From contig NZ_SNXC01000011.1 of NCBI RefSeq assembly GCF_004362145.1, positions 360,438 to 424,437 on the forward strand: 64,000 nucleotides of DNA, in the 5' to 3' direction. The notes under the pieces are model-generated. The model saw only the letters and a program-made list of their open reading frames with translations, was not told where the DNA came from and searched no databases. This document shows, piece after piece, positions 9,107-17,581 of the stretch. The stretch comes from Marinomonas balearica (GTDB lineage: Bacteria; Pseudomonadota; Gammaproteobacteria; Pseudomonadales; Marinomonadaceae). Positions within the stretch are counted from its first letter, which is position 1. The number at the start of each line of letters is the position of its first letter. The translations under genes were made by a program, and so were the position numbers.

Positions 9107-10135
9107 TTAATTCATTTTCTCGATTAAATAGTGAGCACTGAGTAAGGCGCCTTGACCGTCACCCGAGTAGAGCCAATCTCCTGCTATTCCAAGTTTTACC
9201 CTTTCATTCCAAACGTGTTCGATTTGGGGAGTTGCGTTCTGTTGGCGTCCAAGGAGCCAGCGATGTGGCTGACCAAATTGGAGGACTTCCAACTGAGTCG
9301 TGTGTTTAAACTCATGAACGAGCTGGCTAGCAATCCATTCTTTTGCCGCATCTAGGTGGCGTGTTGCCCATTCTGATGTTGTTTGTATTACCCAAATCTC
9401 ACTTGAGTCACAGGTTTTTTCTGGTTTGCGGGATTCCAAACAATAGGTATCAATGACGTTGCCGCTGTTTTTTAGCTGATGGCCGATTGGTCGTTTGGGG
9501 GTTTCGATCCACATTGCCCATTGTGGCGTTGTATTAGCGCCAGCGCGATGAGCAATATGCAATTGCTCTGAGGCACTTTCTGTTGTGGCAAGTAACATTG
9601 CAGTCTGCGCTGGTGGCGCAGTAATGATCAGATTTTCACAGCGGGCGATGGGGGCGTATGCATTGTCTCTGATTAACCAATGTGAGTGTGTTTTTTCGAT
9701 ATGATGGGCGGTTGTGCTTGTAATTAGTGTCGCGTCGCCGAGTAAATAGCGAGTAATTGCGCTGCTTTTAGGTGTTCCCACAAACGCAGTTGATTCGGCA
9801 TTTTGATCGAGAGTTTCATTCTTATGAGCGTTGTTCCACGGGGCAATGACAGATTGTTCAAGTAATTCGTCTCTCAGTGATTTCAGTTCAGGTGTATTCA
9901 GTTGAATGGACGTAAGACCCAGATCCGCATTTAATTGTTTACCACTTACCGTACTTTCCAAGCGTTTACTGCTTGCTCGACCGCCTGTTCCTCGACTTTT
10001 TTCGATTACGCACACTGAGTGGCCTTTTTGCATGAGTTTTTTAGCAAGAAGACTGCCTGCTAACCCTGCGCCAATAACGACGGATTGGAAATAGGGTATT
10101 TTTTGTAAGGCAGTGTTTTGGGTTGTATTATTCAT
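9107..10135 (-). CDS. FAD/NAD(P)-dependent oxidoreductase of the photolyase cluster
   Basis: A 342-residue flavoprotein of the amine-oxidase/renalase type. The N-terminal dinucleotide fold is clear (VVIGAGLAGSLLAKKLMQKGHSVCVIEK followed by SRGTGGRASSKR, split here). The C-terminal GIAGDWLYSGDGQGALLSAH is the second FAD contact. Similar proteins are found beside phr genes in Pseudomonas and Vibrio relatives, but the substrate is unknown. It is the first gene of the three-gene cluster, starting about 160 bases from the divergent MerR regulator. Confidence 0.85.
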   Translation of the reverse strand: MNNTTQNTALQKIPYFQSVVIGAGLAGSLLAKKLMQKGHSVCVIEKSRGTGGRASSKRLESTVSGKQLNADLGLTSIQLNTPELKSLRDELLEQSVIAPWNNAHKNETLDQNAESTAFVGTPKSSAITRYLLGDATLITSTTAHHIEKTHSHWLIRDNAYAPIARCENLIITAPPAQTAMLLATTESASEQLHIAHRAGANTTPQWAMWIETPKRPIGHQLKNSGNVIDTYCLESRKPEKTCDSSEIWVIQTTSEWATRHLDAAKEWIASQLVHEFKHTTQLEVLQFGQPHRWLLGRQQNATPQIEHVWNERVKLGIAGDWLYSGDGQGALLSAHYLIEKMN

Positions 10136-10298
10136 AATATTTTCTTGTACGATTTTTAATGTTGTATAGGAATATATTTATACAATATAGATCTGCGTAT
10201 AAGAATATCAAGGAAAATTGCTAAAAAAGTTTTACAATTTTATAATTTGTACAATAAAATATCGGTAAACCTATGAGTTCTGTGTTTGGGAGATTTAT
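10136..10298. promoter_or_regulatory. Divergent promoter region of the photolyase cluster with TTGTA/TACAA repeats
   Basis: AT-rich gap between divergent genes. An inverted repeat TTGTATA-N10-TATACAA lies at 10162-10185, a further TTGTAC at 10145, and a palindromic TTGTACAA at 10257-10264. Repeated TTGTAnA half-sites are what a MerR/LitR-type regulator would be expected to bind, and the second site overlaps a TTTACA..ATAAAAT promoter-like pair reading toward the regulator gene. This suggests autoregulation and control of the phr cluster by the same protein (inference). Confidence 0.5.
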
Positions 10299-11219
10299 AT
10301 GAGTAGTTCAAAAGAAAATAGCCTTGATAACCCTTTCCCTATACGGACGTTGTCCATGGAAACCGGTGTGAATACAGTCACCCTTCGTGCTTGGGAGCGG
10401 CGCTATGGGTTGTTAAAACCGACCCGCACACCGAAAGGCCACCGCCTCTATTGTCAAAGTGATATCGATACGGTTCGCAGTATTGTTCAATGGATTCAAA
10501 AAGGTGTACCAGTCGGTAAAGTAAAAGCGCTGCTAGCGAATAGCGAACCAGAAAAGGCTGTGGGAGAAGAGTTCGAGCGGGTGGAAGAGGATGTTTGGTA
10601 CTTGTATCGAACGCAGTTTCTAGAGTCCGCGACAGCGTATCAAGAATCAAAATTGCTTGCGGCCTTTCAAGAAGTAACAACACAATATCCAGTTGAAATT
10701 GTTGTATCACAACTGATAGAACCGATAATGAACGACCTCGCTCGACTGGACGATAATAAAACCGCAAGTCGCTTTTTTACATCTTGTTTGACGAAACAAG
10801 TCGCCGTAAACCTGAACTTCTACAGACATCAAGGGAAGAGAAATTCAAAAATATTAGTGCTAAATTCCGCATTAGATTCGGCTTTTTGGTCAGGGTTGAT
10901 GGCGCTCTTATTGCAAGCTCGAGGGTTCGATCCTATTTGGCTTAGCGATGTGCATAACCCAGTACAGTGGCAATCACTTCTAACGGAGTTAAAGCCGGAT
11001 AAATGCCTTTGTGTATGTGAGAATGTTCTTCCAGAAAATATAGACAAATACATGGTTCATTTTGGCGAAAGTGACGTGCCTATTGTGATAACCGGATCGG
11101 AAATATGGCTGACTTATAAAGATACATTTAAGGAGTTCGGCGACAAAATTCGCGTGTATCCGACATCAATGGATGGCGTTAAAACATTGAGGAGTAGTTC
11201 GGGCAGCGGCGCAGAATAG
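10299..11219 (+). CDS. MerR-family regulator, LitR/CarH-like, with degenerate cobalamin domain
   Basis: A 306-residue regulator. The N-terminal MerR helix-turn-helix (about 16-85) reads FPIRTLSMETGVNTVTLRAWE then RRYGLLKPTRTPKGHRLY. The C-terminal 200 residues follow the layout of the helical plus Rossmann-like B12-binding region of LitR/CarH photoreceptors. The expected E/DxHxxG cobalamin ligand motif is not visible: the corresponding segment reads LNSALDSAFWSGL, without the histidine. Family members commonly repress phr clusters in the dark through adenosylcobalamin. This one probably either does not bind B12 or needs a partner. Divergent position to the phr cluster supports the regulatory link. 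Confidence 0.8.
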   Translation: MSSSKENSLDNPFPIRTLSMETGVNTVTLRAWERRYGLLKPTRTPKGHRLYCQSDIDTVRSIVQWIQKGVPVGKVKALLANSEPEKAVGEEFERVEEDVWYLYRTQFLESATAYQESKLLAAFQEVTTQYPVEIVVSQLIEPIMNDLARLDDNKTASRFFTSCLTKQVAVNLNFYRHQGKRNSKILVLNSALDSAFWSGLMALLLQARGFDPIWLSDVHNPVQWQSLLTELKPDKCLCVCENVLPENIDKYMVHFGESDVPIVITGSEIWLTYKDTFKEFGDKIRVYPTSMDGVKTLRSSSGSGAE

Positions 11220-11457
11220 AAAAGTAAAATGGGGCCGAGTCGTAGGTGTTAAAAGCAAATTCTGCTCTTGCAATTGGCATGGGCTAGGTGAAAAATCTGG
11301 AATTGAAAGTATCATTTTTGGATAAAGCTTATTTTATGCACACAAACTTCTAGAAACACCCGAATAAAAAGAGGATTCTGGCTTAAAATTTTTACAGCAT
11401 TGTGACACACTATGTGCCGCGTTTTATTTGCGAAAATCACTATGCAACAGGTATAAC

Positions 11458-12900
11458 ATGGCACTTCACACAGTTGAAAAAATCGGCGGCACGTCAATGA
11501 GTGACTACCGCTCCGTTAGAGACAATATCATCTTCCAGCCCTCTGTAAGTTCAGATTTTTATAATCGAATTTTTGTGGTTTCTGCTTATGGCGGTATTAC
11601 TGACAGGTTGTTAGAGCATAAAAAAACGGGAGATGCGGGTGTCTATGCCATGTTTGCCAAAGAGCGAGAGCAAGAAAACTGGCTTTCTGCTTTGCAAGAC
11701 CTGCGTAACAACTTAGAAGCGATTAACCTTGATCTATTTGGTGAAGGTGACATTCTTGAAGAAGCGAATTATTTTGTAGGTCAGCGCCTAGAAGATGCAC
11801 AACGTTGTTTAGAAGACCTCAATCGTCTTTGTAGTCATGGACATTTTGCCGTTGCCGAACACCTATCAACCGTACGTGAAATGCTGGCAAGTATTGGTGA
11901 AGCTCACAGTGCTTGGAACATGGCTCGCTTGCTAAGACGCGATGGTGTTAATGCGGTATATGTGGATTTAACAGGTTGGCAAAGTCCTTCTCACATGTCG
12001 CTTGATGAGCGAATTGTGGCGGAGTTTAAAAACATTGATTTGTCGACTCAGTTACCTATCACAACCGGCTATGCACACAGTGAAACAGGCTTAATGTCGA
12101 CGTTTGATCGAGGTTATTCTGAAATGACGTTTAGTCGCATTGCCGTATTAACAGAGGCAAAAGAAGCCATCATTCACAAAGAGTTCCACCTGAGCAGTGC
12201 GGATCCTCGCATGGTTGGAGAAGGAAACGCCGTGCCTATTGGCCGCACCAACTATGATGTTGCAGACCAGCTTGCGAATTTAGGTATGGAAGCGATCCAT
12301 CCCAAGGCCGCTAAAGGTCTGCGTCAAAGCAAAATTCCTTTAAGAGTAAAAAATACGTTTGAGCCGGATCACACCGGAACGCTTATTACGGGTGATTACG
12401 TCAGCGACTCTCCTTGTGTCGAAATCATAGCCGGGTGTCGCAGTGTCTATGCGATTGAAGTGTTTGATCAGGAAATGACGGGTGATATAGACATATTTGA
12501 TACTGCAATCATGAAAGTGCTTCGTCAACTTAACGCACACATCATTGCAAAAGACATCAATGCGAATACGATCACTCATTACCTTGGTGTGAATCTAAAG
12601 AACTTGAAACGCATTATGGCTATTTTACAAGGTCAATTTCCTGATGCGGAAATTAGCCAGCGTAAAGTGGCGATTGTATCAGCGATTGGTTCGGATATGA
12701 AAACAACAGGAATGCTTGCTAAAGCGGTTAAAGCTATCGCCGAGCAGGACATTAATGTCATTGCTATGCACCAATCAATGCGTCAGGTTGATATGCAGTT
12801 TGTGGTCGATGAATCAGACTTTGAGGCGGCTATTAAAGCATTGCACAAAGAGCTGGTGGAAGTTCATGAGCATGGGCGTGCAATCTGTTTGGCTTCCTAA
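11458..12900 (+). CDS. Aspartate kinase, ectoine-type (Ask_Ect)
   Basis: Phosphorylates aspartate, the first step to aspartate semialdehyde and hence ectoine. The ATG at 11458 (MALHTVEKIGGTSM) is preferred over an upstream TTG because the kinase domain begins there, giving 480 residues. Segments YNRIFVVSAYGGITDRLLEH, GEAHSAWN and ITTGYAHSETGLMSTFDRGY are those of the specialised aspartokinase found in ectoine operons (recognised from memory of Ask_Ect sequences). Two ACT domains occupy the C-terminal ~140 residues. Unusually, no ectA, ectB or ectC is adjacent. Proximity to proXWV and the EctR/CosR-like gene hints at an osmoadaptation neighbourhood. Confidence 0.85.
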   Translation: MALHTVEKIGGTSMSDYRSVRDNIIFQPSVSSDFYNRIFVVSAYGGITDRLLEHKKTGDAGVYAMFAKEREQENWLSALQDLRNNLEAINLDLFGEGDILEEANYFVGQRLEDAQRCLEDLNRLCSHGHFAVAEHLSTVREMLASIGEAHSAWNMARLLRRDGVNAVYVDLTGWQSPSHMSLDERIVAEFKNIDLSTQLPITTGYAHSETGLMSTFDRGYSEMTFSRIAVLTEAKEAIIHKEFHLSSADPRMVGEGNAVPIGRTNYDVADQLANLGMEAIHPKAAKGLRQSKIPLRVKNTFEPDHTGTLITGDYVSDSPCVEIIAGCRSVYAIEVFDQEMTGDIDIFDTAIMKVLRQLNAHIIAKDINANTITHYLGVNLKNLKRIMAILQGQFPDAEISQRKVAIVSAIGSDMKTTGMLAKAVKAIAEQDINVIAMHQSMRQVDMQFVVDESDFEAAIKALHKELVEVHEHGRAICLAS

Positions 12901-12964
12901 GCGGTCGGACGTATTAAACGTTTGACGCTAAGATAAGCTGTAGCTTAAAAAATGAGTGCCTAAA

Positions 12965-13004
12965 AACAATAGAAAACATGAGTAATACTCTGTTTTCTAT
13001 TGTT
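12965..13004. terminator. Long palindrome after aspartokinase, probable terminator
   Basis: A nearly perfect 40-base inverted repeat: AACAATAGAAAACA and TGTTTTCTATTGTT as outer arms, with GAGTA/TACTC inside. It lies 65 bases after the aspartokinase stop and is followed by T-rich sequence. The right arm runs directly into the 69-bp direct repeat. Confidence 0.6.
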
Positions 13005-13064
13005 TTCTATTATATTAATCTGCTTTCTTTTTCTTTATTTTGCATCCATAAATGTGGGTTAGTC
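12996..13064. repeat. 69-bp direct repeat, left copy
   Basis: Matches 21125-21193 in the same orientation with 2 differences in 69 bases. The right copy ends inside the last codon and stop codon of the avrE-family gene, so this left copy looks like a duplicate of the avrE 3' flank, now 8 kb away. Here it abuts the 3' end of an IS30 remnant with no intervening base. Confidence 0.9.
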
Positions 13065-13183
13065 CCTGAATTCAAGTTCGAAGTGCGACACTTTTCATTT
13101 CAAGCCGCTAAGCACATCTCTTTCTTGGACGAAAATTGATACGTGTCATCGCCCAATGAATGACGTCATCTTCAATCTCTCTA
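13065..13183 (-). mobile_element. IS30-family remnant, 3' end only
   Basis: Roughly 118 bases alignable by eye to the left part of the IS30 fragment at 20569-20720, with several substitutions and an internal gap of about 45 bases (after catctcttt, resuming at cttggacga). It corresponds to the end of the transposase gene and the terminal region of the element. No open frame remains. Confidence 0.8.
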
Positions 13184-13421
13184 GTCACGCAGAAGAGTTT
13201 TTCCAGTACCTCAAAGATAATTTGATTGCCTGTATATAGAGGGCAAAACCACCCCCAAAATGATGTCCATCGGCATGCATTGCCGAACGCTAGGCAAACC
13301 CAGTCGCTTCATGGCACTGAAAAAGTTTTTAGATTACGTTGAATCCCATGACAAGGTCTGGATAGCCAAACGAGGAGACATTGCTGAACATTGGATTAAT
13401 AACCACCCGCCAGAGTGGTAA
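13184..13421 (+). pseudogene. Broken C-terminus of a PuuE-like polysaccharide deacetylase (allantoinase)
   Basis: Only the last ~75 codons survive. The first frame reads SHAEEFFQYLKDN; a single frameshift near 13220 is needed to continue as FDCLYIEGKTTPKMMSIGMH and on through CRTLGKPSRFMALKKFLDYV to HWINNHPPEW and a TAA at 13419. The MMSIGMHCR and HDKVWIAKRGDIAEHW segments are typical of the C-terminus of PuuE-type allantoinases. The 5' part is missing; the fragment starts where the IS30 remnant ends, so the element or a deletion removed it. Confidence 0.75.
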
Positions 13422-13438
13422 GACCTAAATAGCACTAA

Positions 13439-13474
13439 AAAAGAGCGCTGCACGGTCTAATAACGCGCTCTTTT
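13439..13474. terminator. Bidirectional terminator between puuE remnant and AraC gene
   Basis: Stem AAGAGCGC/GCGCTCTT with A run before and T run after, serving the AraC gene (minus strand, ends at 13500) and the remnant gene (plus strand). Confidence 0.75.
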
Positions 13475-13499
13475 AGATCAAGGTCAACATATGATTTAT

Positions 13500-14333
13500 C
13501 TAGTAATAACGAATTCGATTCAAATAAGCTTCGCTTTTCACCTGGTTCTGATACCTCAAAGGCGTCTCTGATACCAACCTTTTGAACTCCCGCAAAAAAT
13601 GCGATTGATCACTAAAGCCAAGATCACAAGCTAAATCAGAGAACACCACTTGCTGCTTATGGTTGATGTCATAAATAGCCGATTGGCAGCGAATAATGCG
13701 GCAAAATGCTTTAGGGGACATGCCTATTTCATCTCGAAATAGACGCTGAATAGTACGGAGGGTGTAGCCGGTTAACTCTTCTAAATCAGCCAGTCGTATA
13801 TTGCCTTTTTGCTCACAAATATAACGAATCACCATAGCCGAGAGCGCTGAAAACTGGCGTGATCCTTTGCTCGAAAAAAAACTTTCCGCAACTGACACTT
13901 GATCAGAAAAGCATTTTGCATCAACCACTTGCTCAAACATTTTCTGAGCTTTTGGTGCCATATCTAACAAGTTAAACTGATGTTCCACTAAGTCTTCTGC
14001 ACCAATATCAAATAGATCTGAAATGATACCAGTCTCAAAACGCACACCAAAATATCGGTGTCGATGAATAAACTCAGGGTTGGTTGCTTCTAATGTCGTA
14101 CCACAAACACGGGCAACTGGATTGGATTCATCACAGTCAAAAACAATATCAACACATCCGTCAGGAATGGCAAAGGCAGTTTCAGCCGATTTATCAGCAT
14201 CAAAACGATAATAATGCGAAATTTCTGGCTGAAAAGAGGGGCTCACTGAAAAGTCTTGTTCTGCGCTCAACACAAACCAAGGTTGTTTTGAATGAATACA
14301 AGACACCTGATCAATAACAGAAACTGACAACAT
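13500..14333 (-). CDS. AraC-family transcriptional regulator
   Basis: A 277-residue regulator. The C-terminal ~100 residues hold the double helix-turn-helix of the AraC family (LADLEELTGYTLRTIQRLFR, then SDLACDLGFSDQSHFLREFK). The N-terminal part, with IPDGCVDIVFDCDES, resembles the DUF6597-type sensor region. It is divergent from the ornithine-cyclodeaminase-like/RidA/FAD oxidoreductase/permease set and is most likely its activator. The intergenic 236 bases contain an inverted repeat suited to an operator. The inducer is unknown, though an amine or amino acid is plausible. Confidence 0.9.
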   Translation of the reverse strand: MLSVSVIDQVSCIHSKQPWFVLSAEQDFSVSPSFQPEISHYYRFDADKSAETAFAIPDGCVDIVFDCDESNPVARVCGTTLEATNPEFIHRHRYFGVRFETGIISDLFDIGAEDLVEHQFNLLDMAPKAQKMFEQVVDAKCFSDQVSVAESFFSSKGSRQFSALSAMVIRYICEQKGNIRLADLEELTGYTLRTIQRLFRDEIGMSPKAFCRIIRCQSAIYDINHKQQVVFSDLACDLGFSDQSHFLREFKRLVSETPLRYQNQVKSEAYLNRIRYY

Positions 14334-14484
14334 GTTTCAGGCCTCAAGCAAATCAATAAAAACTTGAAGCAGCAAGATAGGTGCCAGATTGTTTGCACCT
14401 AAACTTTTTTTACAATGTCGCAAATATTCAATACGAACCGATTATCTCTCTCTAGGATCAACTCTATCTGCTGTTTTTAAGTCG

Positions 14485-14507
14485 TTAGGTGCCTTTCAGT
14501 AACCTAA
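14485..14507. promoter_or_regulatory. Inverted repeat in the divergent control region, candidate AraC operator
   Basis: TTAGGT-N11-ACCTAA, with a further CCTAAC half-site just downstream (14511). It lies 60-85 bases upstream of the ornithine-cyclodeaminase-like gene and 150 bases from the AraC start. By-eye candidate. Confidence 0.4.
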
Positions 14508-14569
14508 TGTCCTAACTCCCATTCACCCAAGCAGATGAAAAATAATGATGACAAAGCTGAGGCATACCA

Positions 14570-15709
14570 ATGTCAGATAATACCAAAATAGATTTTATCT
14601 ACCTTTCTGAACAAGACATGATCAAGGCCGGCGTAACGGATATGCCGAAATGTGTGGACACCATGGAAGAAATGTTTGTCCTGCTGCATCAAGGTGACTA
14701 TCGAATGGCTGGGCCAAACAGTGACTCTCATGGCGCCATGATTACTTTCCCTGAAGAGTCCCCTTTTCCAACCATGCCTAAACCAACCGCAGACCGTCGT
14801 TTAATGGCCATGCCAGCCTACTTAGGCGGTGATTTTCAGACTTGTGGCGTGAAATGGTATGGCTCAAACATCGCCAATCGTGAAAAAGGCCTACCCCGTT
14901 CAATCCTAATGATGATCTTGAATGACATCGATACCGGCGCACCATTGGCTTACATGTCTGCCAACCTTCTGTCTGCCTACCGTACAGGTGCTATTCCAGG
15001 TGTCGGTGCTCGTCATCTGGCTCGTAAGGATTCCAAAGTCATTGGTTTGCTTGGACCAGGTGTCATGGGGAAAACCTCTGTTGCTGCTTTTATGGCTGCT
15101 TGCCCTGACATCGACACCATTAAGATCAAAGGCCGAGGTCAAAAGAGCCTAGACGACTTCATTGCCTGGACCAAAGAAACCTTCCCTCAAATTACCAACA
15201 TCCAAATCGTTGACAGCATTGAAGCCGTGGTCCGCGATTCTGACATCGTCACTTACTGTAACTCAGGTGAAACGGGAGACCCATCGACTTACCCAATGGT
15301 AAAACGTGAGTGGGTAAAAGCCGGGGCTTATTTAGCCATGCCTGCCAGCTGCAGCCTTGACGACGATATGAGCAAAGACGATGTCCGTAAAGTCTTAGAC
15401 AGCTCAGGTTTATACGAAGCTTGGTACGAAGAAGTGCCGAAGCCAGCTCACAACCATATTCCTCTAGTGGGCATGCGTTTCATGGATATGATCGAAGAAG
15501 GCTCGATGAGCAAAGATAAACTAGAAGATCTTACCGAGATTGTGGGTGGCGCGACACCTGGCCGCCAGAACGATGAAGAAATCATCGTGTTATCAGTTGG
15601 TGGCATGCCAGTAGAAGATGTGGCGTGGGCGACCAAAATTTATCGCAATGCCCTAGAGAAAAACATAGGGGTAAAACTGAACCTTTGGGAAACCCCTGTT
15701 CTTAGATAA
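14570..15709 (+). CDS. Ornithine cyclodeaminase/mu-crystallin family protein
   Basis: A 379-residue NAD(P)-binding protein of the OCD family. The Rossmann motif IGLLGPGVMGKTSVAAFM lies around 165-185, and the conserved LSAYRTGAIPGVGARHLARK precedes it. Proteins of this length and context are often annotated as tyramine oxidase subunit B-like, but the actual reaction is unproven. It heads the set ocd-like, ridA, FAD oxidoreductase, APC permease, which looks like uptake and oxidative degradation of an amine or amino acid. A strong terminator follows it before ridA. Codon usage here appears richer in C-ending codons than the flanking regions, compatible with transfer. Confidence 0.85.
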   Translation: MSDNTKIDFIYLSEQDMIKAGVTDMPKCVDTMEEMFVLLHQGDYRMAGPNSDSHGAMITFPEESPFPTMPKPTADRRLMAMPAYLGGDFQTCGVKWYGSNIANREKGLPRSILMMILNDIDTGAPLAYMSANLLSAYRTGAIPGVGARHLARKDSKVIGLLGPGVMGKTSVAAFMAACPDIDTIKIKGRGQKSLDDFIAWTKETFPQITNIQIVDSIEAVVRDSDIVTYCNSGETGDPSTYPMVKREWVKAGAYLAMPASCSLDDDMSKDDVRKVLDSSGLYEAWYEEVPKPAHNHIPLVGMRFMDMIEEGSMSKDKLEDLTEIVGGATPGRQNDEEIIVLSVGGMPVEDVAWATKIYRNALEKNIGVKLNLWETPVLR

Positions 15710-15719
15710 GCCCACCAAC

Positions 15720-15754
15720 GTGCCTCAATTTACGAATCACTGAGGCACTTTTTT
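15720..15754 (+). terminator. Terminator between the OCD-like gene and ridA
   Basis: Perfect 8-bp stem GTGCCTCA/TGAGGCAC followed by TTTTTT. It lies inside the presumed operon, so it either ends a separate OCD-like transcript or attenuates downstream expression. Confidence 0.85.
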
Positions 15755-15773
15755 CACTCTTTAGGTAAGACAA

Positions 15774-16196
15774 ATGACTGACATTATCAAAGTAAAAACC
15801 GGTTCAAAGTTCGAAGAAATTGGCAGCTATTCACGCATCGTTGCCGTTGATAACTGGATTTATGTCTCTAACACCGCAGGTCGCAACCCAGCAACCAAAG
15901 CAATCCCAGACGACGCGCTAGAACAAACAGAACAGGTCTTTAACAATATTGAAGCCGCATTAGCCGCTGTCGATTCATCGTTAGCGGACGTTGTAATGTC
16001 ACGAGTCTTCATTCAAGACCCGGCAGACACCCACAAGGTAATGGAATACATCGGCTCTAAATTCCGTGGCATTAACCCAGCCACCACGGTGACTTGTCCA
16101 CCACTCGGCTCAACCGTTTACAAAGTAGAGCTGGAAGTCACCGCGTTTCGCGGCGCATCAACAGCCAATGTAAAAGAAATCCAAATCGCTCAATAA
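15774..16196 (+). CDS. RidA-family enamine/imine deaminase
   Basis: RidA (YjgF/YER057c/UK114) proteins hydrolyse reactive enamine or imine intermediates released by PLP enzymes and amine or amino-acid oxidases. The 140-residue chain has the family architecture: YSRIVAVDNWIYVSNTAGRN near the N-terminus, a central QVFNNIEAALAAVDSSLADVV and the C-terminal PATTVTCPPLGS. The generic family arginine before the last helix is not obvious, so this may be a specialised subgroup. It stands between an OCD-like protein and a DadA-like oxidase whose imine product it could detoxify (inference). Confidence 0.88.
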   Translation: MTDIIKVKTGSKFEEIGSYSRIVAVDNWIYVSNTAGRNPATKAIPDDALEQTEQVFNNIEAALAAVDSSLADVVMSRVFIQDPADTHKVMEYIGSKFRGINPATTVTCPPLGSTVYKVELEVTAFRGASTANVKEIQIAQ

Positions 16197-16200
16197 CCTG

Positions 16201-16227
16201 TTGGGCGTTGTTTATCCCAACGCCCAA
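16201..16227 (+). terminator. Terminator between ridA and the FAD oxidoreductase
   Basis: Perfect 10-bp stem TTGGGCGTTG/CAACGCCCAA with a 7-base loop, followed by TTTTATTT. A second hairpin inside the presumed operon. Confidence 0.8.
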
Positions 16228-16247
16228 TTTTATTTAGGTAATGTTTT

Positions 16248-17540
16248 ATGACAAAAGCACTTGATGCCGTCGCAACGAATAACCAACTACCCAGCTCAAC
16301 GTCTGTCGTCATCATCGGCGGCGGCATTGTCGGTATTAGTGCCGCACTCACTTTAGCGGAACGAAATGTTCCTGTTGTGTTAATTGAGAAAGGTCATATC
16401 GCTGGCGAACAATCCTCACGTAACCTTGGTTGGATTCGTAAAACCAGTCGTCACTTGCACGATGTTCCTTTAGCTCAAGCGGCTGACAAGCTTTGGGCAG
16501 AAATGCCAGAACGCCTTGGACAAAGTGTTGGCTATCACCAATCTGGCATTATGTTTCTGTCTAAAACAGATAAAGAATTGGCCATGCACGAAGCTTGGTT
16601 GAAGTCAGTTGAATCCCTTGATTTAGGTTCAAAAATGCTCAGTTCAAAAGAAATTGAGCAACGAGTACCAGGTGGTCAAGGTGATTGGAAAGGCGGTATT
16701 TTTACCGCTTCTGATGGTCGAGCTGAACCCGCTATTGCTACCAGCGCGATGGCGAAAGCCGCCATCGAAAAAGGTGCCATCATCATCCAAAATTGTGCAG
16801 TTCGTACCTTATCAACGAGCGCAGGCAAAGTCAGTGGCGTGATCACAGAGCAAGGTGAAATTCGCTGTGATCAAGTGCTATTAGCTGGCGGCGCTTGGTC
16901 TCGACGCTTCTTAGGGAACTTAGGCGTTGCCTTACCGACCTTACCCTTGATCTGCTCGGTTTTCCGCACTAAGCCAATGGAAGGGCCAACAGACATTGCG
17001 GTAGGCGGACCGGACTTCTCCTTTCGAAAGCATCAAGACGGTGGGTTCATTATCACTCAGCGCGGTAAATTAGACGCTCCTATTACCTTGGATCATTTAT
17101 TGATTGGTCATAAATATCTAGACCAGCTGAAAGCTCAGCGAAGTTTTTTAAATGTGTCTTTTGGCAAAGCCTTTTTTAACGACCTGATGCAATCTCGTCG
17201 CTGGAAGGCGGATCAAATTTCTCCCTTTGAAAGGCATCGCACTAACGATCCTAAATTCAACCCTAATCTGAACCAAGATGCTCTAAATAATTTGACTCAG
17301 GCCTGGCCGGTTTTTGCTAAAGCGCAAATCGACGAAGCTTGGGCTGGTCTGATCGATGTAACCCCTGACTCGAATCCTGTCATTGACCATATTGCTGCTC
17401 TTCCAGGCTTAACGGTCGCTACTGGTTTTTCTGGTCATGGATTTGGCACCGGGCCCGCAGCCGGTCAATTAGCCGCCGATTTGGTGACGAATTCGACTCC
17501 GCTGATTGACCCAAGTCCCTATCGGTTTGATCGACTCTAA
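16248..17540 (+). CDS. FAD-dependent oxidoreductase (DadA/glycine-oxidase-like)
   Basis: A 430-residue flavoenzyme of the D-amino-acid/sarcosine oxidase superfamily. The FAD fold VVIIGGGIVGISAALTLAER begins near residue 20; GEQSSRNLGWIRK is the family flavin contact region; LPGLTVATGFSGHGFGTGPA closes the FAD site near the C-terminus. It would oxidise a C-N bond of an amino acid or amine to an imine, which RidA next door can hydrolyse. Substrate is not determinable from sequence. It is followed after 41 bases by the APC permease. Confidence 0.88.
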   Translation: MTKALDAVATNNQLPSSTSVVIIGGGIVGISAALTLAERNVPVVLIEKGHIAGEQSSRNLGWIRKTSRHLHDVPLAQAADKLWAEMPERLGQSVGYHQSGIMFLSKTDKELAMHEAWLKSVESLDLGSKMLSSKEIEQRVPGGQGDWKGGIFTASDGRAEPAIATSAMAKAAIEKGAIIIQNCAVRTLSTSAGKVSGVITEQGEIRCDQVLLAGGAWSRRFLGNLGVALPTLPLICSVFRTKPMEGPTDIAVGGPDFSFRKHQDGGFIITQRGKLDAPITLDHLLIGHKYLDQLKAQRSFLNVSFGKAFFNDLMQSRRWKADQISPFERHRTNDPKFNPNLNQDALNNLTQAWPVFAKAQIDEAWAGLIDVTPDSNPVIDHIAALPGLTVATGFSGHGFGTGPAAGQLAADLVTNSTPLIDPSPYRFDRL

Positions 17541-17581
17541 GAAAAAACGTTTAAACGTTTACACACAAAAGGAACCAAAAA

